Shown here one piece after another: positions 9,433 to 15,066 of a DNA stretch of 15,066 bases. Both the position numbers and the translations under genes were made by a program. The stretch covers positions 1 to 15,066 of the forward strand of contig JAMQCK010000837.1 of the NCBI GenBank assembly GCA_024196135.1, given 5' to 3'. Numbering within the stretch: position 1 is the stretch's first letter; every line of letters begins with the position of its first letter. The notes under the pieces were generated by a model, which was not told where the DNA came from, did no database searches, and worked only from the letters and a program-made list of their open reading frames with translations. The DNA is from Pleurotus ostreatus/Saccharomyces cerevisiae fusant. Its lineage: Eukaryota; Opisthokonta.

Positions 9433-9531
9433 CGTACGGTTGGGGAGTTAGCGCGTCGTGGCGAAGAGAGACGTTAGGATCAGAGGATCTGTCCCTGGCG
9501 GGCGGATTGCAGTCGCCTCGGATCTCCGGCC

Positions 9532-9545
9532 CGGTCATATGACCG
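9532..9545. promoter_or_regulatory. Perfect 14-bp palindrome with CGG-N8-CCG layout
   Basis: CGGTCATATGACCG is its own reverse complement and lies about 100 bp upstream of the NMT1 start codon. Inverted CGG triplets at fixed spacing are the classic site type for dimeric Zn2Cys6 regulators. A 14-bp palindrome is expected about once by chance in 15 kb, so function is unproven. Confidence 0.3.
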
Positions 9546-10690
9546 CGCACGCAACGGACCTACAACTTGCTCTTGACCATCATGCATCGCTATCATGGTG
9601 TAAGTCCTGGCACACTGAACAGCGGACGATCTCTGAAAAAATACCCGCTGTCTACTTGAATCAAGACCTTCTCTCAGACTCTTGCTGCAGCTTTAGAGTG
9701 TGCATGCGCCAGCCCCCGCTCTTCGTGAATTTCTGCTGATTTGACGAGACTAGCGCCAGCCAAGTCAACGACATCTGTCGACTGCGAGGTCGCCTTGATA
9801 CATTATGACTCGAAATTAAGCTTCTTCGGACTGGTATGGGGTACCGGCTTGAAGCAGACCCCGAACCCACTGCATTCTTGACGTCTTTGCACTGCAGCGG
9901 TATAACCGAACGACAGTCATCTTGCTCTCTATCTCTCATCGATATCATCCTCTGGTTCCCTTATGCGCTTCTTCAAAGCTGACGCCTCTCTTCATAACGC
10001 CCATCAAGACCATCCCCTCTGGTGTCTTGAACTCTTCGTTTTTCATTCTTCTGCCATCTGTCACACCTCCTTCGACCTAGCGACTGACCGTCAGGGATTC
10101 CCGTTGAAATTTCAGGAAATGCATCGCAGAATGCCCGCCTATTCAGGAAGATCTGATTACAAAAGCTCTCTGTGTATATGAGTGAAATAGATGGCTTGCG
10201 AGGAAGTGCAAACGCAATCGTGAGTGGGATCCTTCGAACAACTTCGCAGATTGACGGATTGCCCAATAGTAAGACCCTGGTTTCCTCTGGACTCTGTGGA
10301 CGGTGCTGTGCGCGCCCTATGCAGCACGTTAAACGAGACGGTGTGATGTGTTGCTCGCAGTCAGAAAGCCCGGTCGACCGCTAGTACAAAGTCTGATCAG
10401 TGACAGCACCTCGCGGAATGGCGACACGCAAAGGGTCCAACAATCGACCGGTGACTCATATTCACGATGGACGCACACGCGGAGCGCGCTCTTGATATTT
10501 TCAACCTCCCTTTGGGTGCTTCAGAGATCCTCGGGACCTTCTTCTGTCATCTCCGTCGCTTTCGACCGCCTCCCTGTTGGACATGCGTCGTTACTGGATG
10601 CTGAACCCGCTTCCGAGCCCTCTTTTGCTCCACAAATGTCACCTTCACCCGCTCAAAAACCTTCATGATGCCCTCGACTCATGCTGCGAT

Positions 10691-10709
10691 ATAAGCGCTG
10701 GGCGCTTAT
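10691..10709. repeat. Inverted repeat (hairpin) upstream of secreted-protein gene
   Basis: ATAAGCGC and GCGCTTAT form a perfect 8-bp stem around a 3-nt TGG loop. Flanking GCG and CGC could extend it past a 2-nt bulge. It lies about 40 bp upstream of the TATA box, where an operator would fit. Confidence 0.5.
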
Positions 10710-10747
10710 CGCGCGAGATTCTCGCTTCCTCTTCGCTTCGCATGCCA

Positions 10748-10753
10748 TATAAA
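10748..10753 (+). promoter_or_regulatory. TATA box of the secreted-protein gene
   Basis: TATAAA lies 115 bp before the ATG at 10868. Transcription starting about 30 bp downstream would give a 5' UTR of 80-90 nt, reasonable for a fungal gene. It is the clearest TATA box in the window, in keeping with a regulated rather than housekeeping gene. Confidence 0.5.
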
Positions 10754-10867
10754 CCTACCTTGAGCCTCAGACGAACCTTACCACGAACAACCGTCGAGTG
10801 CCCCCCAGTTTCTGGACACTCAGCCTCTGTGCCTGCACATCCGCCCACCGCCAACACAACCTTCCAA

Positions 10868-11167
10868 ATGCGTTTCTCCATCCTCTTCGCCCCTCTGGCC
10901 CTCGCGGCCACCGTCGCGGGGGGCCCCATTGCCTATGGGATCTGCCAAACTGGTACGTCGTGTCCTCGTACATTTCAATGGATCGGACTTGACTGACCCT
11001 ATCTTTTAGGCTGCAACACCGTCGCCGTTGCCTGCTACGCTGCCGCGGGCTTCACCATGGGCGTCGCTCTCCCCGCCGCCCCGCCCGCCATCCTGGCGTG
11101 CAACGCTGCCCTTGGGACGTGCAGCGCAGCCTGCGCCACCATAGGCCTCTTTGCGCCGACGCCTTGA
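10868..11167 (+). CDS. Small secreted six-cysteine protein (fungal zygote-specific-like family)
   Basis: Two exons, 10868-10952 and 11010-11167, split by a 57-nt intron; 80 aa. Residues 1-18 (MRFSILFAPLALAATVAG) form a clear signal peptide, so the product should be secreted. The mature part starts near GPIAYGICQTG and has six cysteines at 26, 30, 37, 59, 66 and 70. The rest is rich in Ala and Gly, with ACYAAAGFTMG in the first half and ACNAALGTC in the second, and ends in FAPTP. I recall this pattern from small proteins common in filamentous fungi and often labelled zygote-specific protein; the biochemical role is unknown. The open frame continues upstream without a stop to 10577, but the ATG directly before the signal peptide is the natural start. 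A TATA box and a hairpin lie upstream. The gene converges on CCT4, with 302 bp between stop codons. Confidence 0.85.
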
Positions 11168-11469
11168 TCAACTGGAAGACGTCTGTTGGGATGAACACGC
11201 AAAGAGAGAATTTCTCCATGAACCAGTGTTGATGCAACCAATCGATTCCTTGTACACGCTGTATTTTGTAGCTCTGAAAGAAGCCCGCGTGGCCATCGTG
11301 ACATGGTCTTCACTTTTGCTCGAAGCCTTGTTGCGGTACTACTATCCCGCCATCAAGACTCTTCTAGCACAACACCAGCAGCGTACCACTTCCACAAGTT
11401 CGACAAGCAGCAATTGTTGTCAAAAAAGTACTATGAATACAGCAGATATATTCCCTCACACTTCACCCT
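11168..11469. other. Convergent intergenic region
   Basis: These 302 bp lie between the stop codons of two converging genes and presumably contain both 3' UTRs. I see no gene and no repeat in them. Confidence 0.5.
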
Positions 11470-13434
11470 CTATCGTGCTTGCACGTAGTCATCGATCTTC
11501 AGCAACAAGCACACCGTCTCGGTCGCCAGCTCCACCGCGCTTGTTGAGACGAGCAGCGGCTGAACGACGTCCTCCTCGAGGATGTTTGATATCAAGCCCT
11601 GGGGTGTTTTATTAATCTTGGATTGCCGACCCTCGATGAAAGCGGCTTACCTTCCGGACGTTGATACCGGCGTTGCGCTCGCCCAGCGCATGCCTATTGC
11701 GCAGCTCGGTGACGATCGCGATGGGGTTCAGGCCTGCGTTCTCGGCGAGCGTCGTTGGGATGACCTCCAGAGCGTCCGCGTAGGCCTGGAAGCAGTACGC
11801 CTCCATGCCCTTCAGCGTGTGCGAGTATTGCGACAACAACCGCGAGACGTGGATCTCGGGCGAGCCACCGCCGCCGATCAAGGCGCTGAAGGAAGATTGA
11901 ATAAGTGGTCGAGGATAGTCATGTACTAGACTTACCGCTTCTTCACCAGGCAGCGGACGACGCAAAGCGCATCGTGCAGACTGCGCTCACACTCCTCGAG
12001 GACGAGGTTGTTGGAGCCCATGGCGAGGATGCTGACTGTCCGCCCGCGATTCTTGATCCCAGTAATGCGAACGACCTTGGCGCCTGACTGCGAGGTCTCC
12101 TCTACAAGATCCGCGTACCCAAGCTTGTCCTCCGTGAACGCCTCGATATCCGCCACCGGCTTGCACCCCAAGCTCTTCGACAAAAACTCAATCTCGTCGC
12201 GCTCGACGTCCTTCACCGCCAGAATCCCCAACCGCTTCAAGAAGTTGAGCGACGTGTCGTCGACCGCGTCGCGCAGGATCGACTTCTGGATGAGGAGGAC
12301 GTTGCAGCCCGCCTTCTTGATCTTCTTGCACATGTTCAGGAGGTACTGGCGGCCCTCCTTGATGACCTTGTCCATCTGGCGGTAGTCGTTGATCACGACC
12401 GTGTTATCCATGTCCGGCTTCGGGGGGCTGAGCTGGAACTGGATGATGGCGATCTTGGCTTTTTCAATGCGGCTGGGGCCGCCGGCGGAGGAGATGACGT
12501 TCTGGTTGAGGACGACGCCCTCGACGAGCTCGGTGTCCTCGATGGTGCCGCCGACCTTCTTGACGATGCGGATATCGCGAAGGTCAACGTTGGAGGAAGT
12601 GGGGGTGACGAGACGGGTTACGGCCTGGACGGCGATGGGCGCTAATGTCGAGGAGTATTGCGAGACGATCTGCAGAGAGGAGTCAAGACCTGAAAATGAG
12701 TGGGAGGAAGAAGGGACGCACCTTCGAGTTCAGGGATGTGCTCGCCGCGCGAAGGAGGCTCGACTTGTCGTTCAAGTCGACCGGAGTCGAAATCTCTGTG
12801 AGGTATTCGACGGCCTTCGCGGAAGCCTTGAGGAAGGACTCGGCGATGATCGTGGGGTGAATGCCCTTCTCGAGCATCTTCTCAGCGGCGCCAAGGAAGC
12901 TGCCAGCAAGGACGACAACGGAGGTCGTCCCATCGCCTGCCTCGACATCTTGCGCGGCAGAGAGATCGACGAGCTGATGGTAAAGTTAGGACAGGCGCTT
13001 TCGTTGTATGAAGCCGTCTTGCCATCTTCGCAGCGGGGTGCAGGGCCTGGATGCTCTTGAGGATAGTCGCGCCATCGTTCGTGACGATCACCTCGCCTTT
13101 CGATGTTTGGATCTGGGCATGTCAGAAATACGCACCCGATCTGTGCAGGACGCGTACTCACCATCTTATCCATTCCCCTCGGACCAAGAGACGTGCGTAC
13201 AGCATCGGATATGGCTGTTATATCTTCAGCATCCTCCCCTTCTGGCATGAGTGAGCTACGCACCCTTCGCCGCGACCATATTCGACATGCGGAGTTCCAT
13301 CGGCTTGCCCTGCTCGAAGTTAGCGATAGACGTAGATGGTCGATACGGTTTCGCACCTTGTCGTTGAAGGCAGCATTGGATCCCACTGTTTTCGTGACGC
13401 CCTGCTGGGCCGAGGTAGGATGGGTAGACGCCAT
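11470..13434 (-). CDS. CCT4: T-complex protein 1 subunit delta (CCT4)
   Basis: Eight exons: 13434-13357, 13309-13264, 13214-13162, 13112-13023, 12973-12722, 12669-11936, 11885-11651, 11598-11470; 538 aa, the usual CCT subunit length. It is one of eight subunits of the cytosolic ring chaperonin that folds actin, tubulin and WD40 proteins with ATP. Group II chaperonin motifs are visible: [16 protein letters not shown] (44-59), VTNDGATIL, the ATP-site GDGTTSVVV (102-110), and [15 protein letters not shown] (419-433). Delta identity comes from the stretch around [42 protein letters not shown] and [19 protein letters not shown]. It ends [12 protein letters not shown]. Intron 4 (12974-13022) has a GC donor; introns 2, 3 and 4 are all 49 nt. 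Exon 2 is placed after the CAG acceptor; a GAG three bases earlier would add one Gln. The start is the ATG in CAGCCATGG. Confidence 0.96.
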
Positions 13435-13584
13435 GGCTGAGGAGAACAATGGGGAGAACGACTTGGATTTTTCGACGCGTCGGTGTCACGCGTGTGTGAT
13501 GCGACGCCGATTTCCTAATTGGGGGCGCGTGCGTCAGCGACGCGCGCCTTGTGCAAGTTGTATCGTACTCTCACGCATACGGCC
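13435..13584. promoter_or_regulatory. Bidirectional promoter shared by CCT4 and UFD1
   Basis: Only 150 bp separate the divergent start codons. The interval holds two adjacent perfect palindromes centred on ACGCGT (CGACGCGTCG at 13473-13482, CACGCGTG at 13487-13494), a CCAAT box on the minus strand (13518-13522), and an imperfect GC-rich inverted repeat (13524-13548). There is no TATA box. Regulation of both genes from one element is inference from spacing. Confidence 0.65.
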
Positions 13585-15066
13585 ATGGATTTTGTGAGTG
13601 CACATTCGGTAGGCATCTTCGTGCGACTGACAGAGGTCTAGTTGAATAATGGTCCCGGGAGCCTCTTCGCCCAACTGGCAGGGTGGGTCATCTCTGCTGC
13701 TCCTACTTCTGCGATGCTAAGACCTCGATTAGTGGCGGCGTCCTACCAGGCATGCCCAGCAACAGGCGTGCAAACCCGAGGCAATTCGACGAATACCTGA
13801 AGGCATACAGCGTCGCGATGCTGCCTGGCAGACCTAGAGACAATGTTTCGTACGGTGGAAAGAGTGCGTGGCCTACCGATTCATCGTGGCGATGGATACT
13901 GACCGCCATACAGTCATCATGCCTCCATCTGCTCTGGCGAGGCTAACACGGCTGGATTTGCAAGACCCGTGGATGTTCCAGCTTCGCAATCCAGCTAACC
14001 CAGCGGCGTCTACCCACGCTGGTGTACTGGAGTTCATTGCCGAGGAGGGCGTGGTTCACCTGCCATACTGGATGATGAAGACCCTCAGATTGAACGAAGG
14101 CGATCCCATCCGTATAACTGGCACTGAGTTGCCGAAGGGCAAGTTCGTCAAGCTGCAGGCGCAGACTGTGCATTTCCTCGAGATCTCGGACCCCAAGGCT
14201 GTGTGCGTATACCCTCCTTCCTCGGCGACTTCAGCTAATGCACCACTAGCCTCGAGCAAGCCCTCCGCAATTTTACTGCCCTTACGCAAGGCGACATCAT
14301 CGAGATATCCTACAACTCCATAGTCTTCGGCCTACTCGTTATGGAAGCTGTACCGGGAGGCGAAGGTATCAGTGTCCTGGACACCGATCTCGAGGTCGAC
14401 TTTGCGCCCCCAGTGGGGTATGTCGAGCCGGAGAGGCCGAAGGCACCCCCTCCTCCGACGATGGCATCCAAGCTCAAGATCGACCTGAACTCGGCTTCCC
14501 CTGGTTCGTCGCGGCCCGGATCGTCCTTGAGCGGCGGCTTCGCGGGTACTTCGACTGGGCAGACTACCCTGAGCAAGGAGGGTGACCAGTGGGAGAGCTT
14601 CAAGGGCCGTGGCGAGACTCTGGGCGGCAGAAAGACGAAGGGCAAGGGGATTTCGCATCGCAAGGTTGAGGCGGTTCCTGAAGGGAGCAAGATCATCAAG
14701 ACCGAGTATGTGGTTTCTTTCTCCGGACTCTGGACATATGCTAACATCTTTTACAGCAATCGCAAGATCGTCTCCAACGAAACTCTAGAGTCTGGGACGC
14801 GCGTACCTGGCCCACTCAACTTGCCTTTTGGCCAGCTCTTCTTCGGATTCAACATACCTCCCTATCAACCACCTAATGCACCTGCCTCACCAGGCTCGCC
14901 AGGTGCACCTTCTGTGCGTACCAGTAGCTTTCTCTCCCCTCGGATGACTTGTGCTCGCCGCCCTATCACTCTACCTATGCACCTGTACTGACACAAGCGA
15001 TCACACAGGGTGTCCAATCCTTCTCCGGTTCCGGCGCCACCCTCAGTGGGAGACCCGCGCCCGGAT
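13585..15066 (+). CDS. UFD1: Ubiquitin fusion degradation protein 1 (Ufd1), 3' end beyond the window
   Basis: Seven exons are visible: 13585-13593, 13642-13682, 13733-13863, 13914-14202, 14250-14705, 14757-14913 and 15009 to the right edge, where the frame is still open. Ufd1 pairs with Npl4 as a cofactor of Cdc48/p97 and delivers ubiquitinated substrates, for example in ER-associated degradation. The N-terminal domain is clear: FDEYLKAYSVAMLPGRPRD, YGGKIIMPPSALARLTRLD, THAGVLEFIAEEGVVHLPYW, MMKTLRLNEGDPIRITGTEL, ISDPKAVLEQALRNFTALTQ and VDFAPPVGYVEPE. A low-complexity Ser/Gly/Pro region follows, then FSGSGATLSG at the edge, resembling the Cdc48/Npl4-binding tail. The start is the ATG in GGCCATGGA; exon 1 is just 9 nt. 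Exon 3 begins after the TAG at 13732, which alone keeps phase and gives GGGVLPGMPSNRRANPRQ. Intron 6 (95 nt) is longer than the rest. Confidence 0.94.

Larger units (their letters stand above)
9433..10867. other. Gene-poor region, 1.4 kb
   Basis: No gene is supported on either strand. Open frames are short, start at random positions and show no codon bias; base composition is visibly more A/T-rich than in the flanking genes, especially 9560-10600. I see no tRNA, no terminal repeats and no transposase fragment. The left edge carries the NMT1 promoter, with a 14-bp palindrome at 9532-9545; the right edge carries the promoter of the secreted-protein gene, with a hairpin at 10691-10709 and a TATA box at 10748. 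Confidence 0.55.

Noticed and set aside
9963..10181. 72-codon frame starting MRFFKADAS in the gene-poor region
   Set aside because: It has no signal peptide, no domain and no codon bias, and no splice partner could be found.
10577..10867. Longer N-terminus for the secreted protein, starting at 10577
   Set aside because: It would bury the signal peptide and read through the TATA box and hairpin; the ATG at 10868 fits the family.
12389..13060. 223-codon open frame on the plus strand
   Set aside because: It is a shadow of CCT4, whose protein is certain on the other strand.
13733..13749. CAG acceptor at 13749 for UFD1 exon 3
   Set aside because: It breaks the frame from the ATG at 13585. It would be in phase only with a different start at 13649 (MVPGASSPNWQ), which fits the family less well.

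Overview
The window reads as nuclear DNA of a filamentous basidiomycete, most likely an Agaricomycete. The genes are packed with introns of about 46-58 nt that have GT (twice GC) donors, CTNAC-like branch sites and YAG acceptors, codon third positions are C-rich, and the conserved proteins look fungal. There is no bacterial, viral or CRISPR signal and no recognisable transposon. All gene models were spliced by eye, and exon junctions were checked for reading phase and protein-family continuity.

Left third (1-4420): two neighbouring, same-strand genes for Zn2Cys6 transcription factors. The first is present only as its last two exons (1-233). The second is complete (1058-4420, 15 exons, 876 aa). 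Their C-terminal ends match, including the intron position, so they look like tandem paralogues. Between them, on the minus strand, lies a U6 snRNA sequence (about 556-659) with an intact catalytic core, an unclear 3' end and a flanking 8-bp direct repeat.

Middle (5112-9432): an unrecognised small protein with a probable C-terminal membrane anchor (5112-5741, +); then, on the minus strand, the cohesin acetyltransferase ECO1/CTF7 (7121-5951) and glycylpeptide N-myristoyltransferase NMT1 (9432-7368). A gene-poor stretch of about 1.4 kb follows (9433-10867).

Right third: a small secreted six-cysteine protein (10868-11167, +) converging on the chaperonin subunit CCT4 (13434-11470, -). A 150-bp divergent promoter separates CCT4 from UFD1 (13585 onward, +), which runs off the right edge. 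CCT4 and UFD1 both serve protein quality control, so a shared promoter makes sense. ECO1 and NMT1 have no obvious pathway link to their neighbours.

Most of the window is ordinary housekeeping sequence. The most unusual points are a 6-nt microexon carrying the third zinc-binding cysteine of the transcription factor, a tandem splice acceptor that would switch a membrane anchor on or off, two GC-AG introns, the odd U6 locus, and a mirror-symmetric cysteine pattern in the secreted protein. I found no convincing new multi-gene system.
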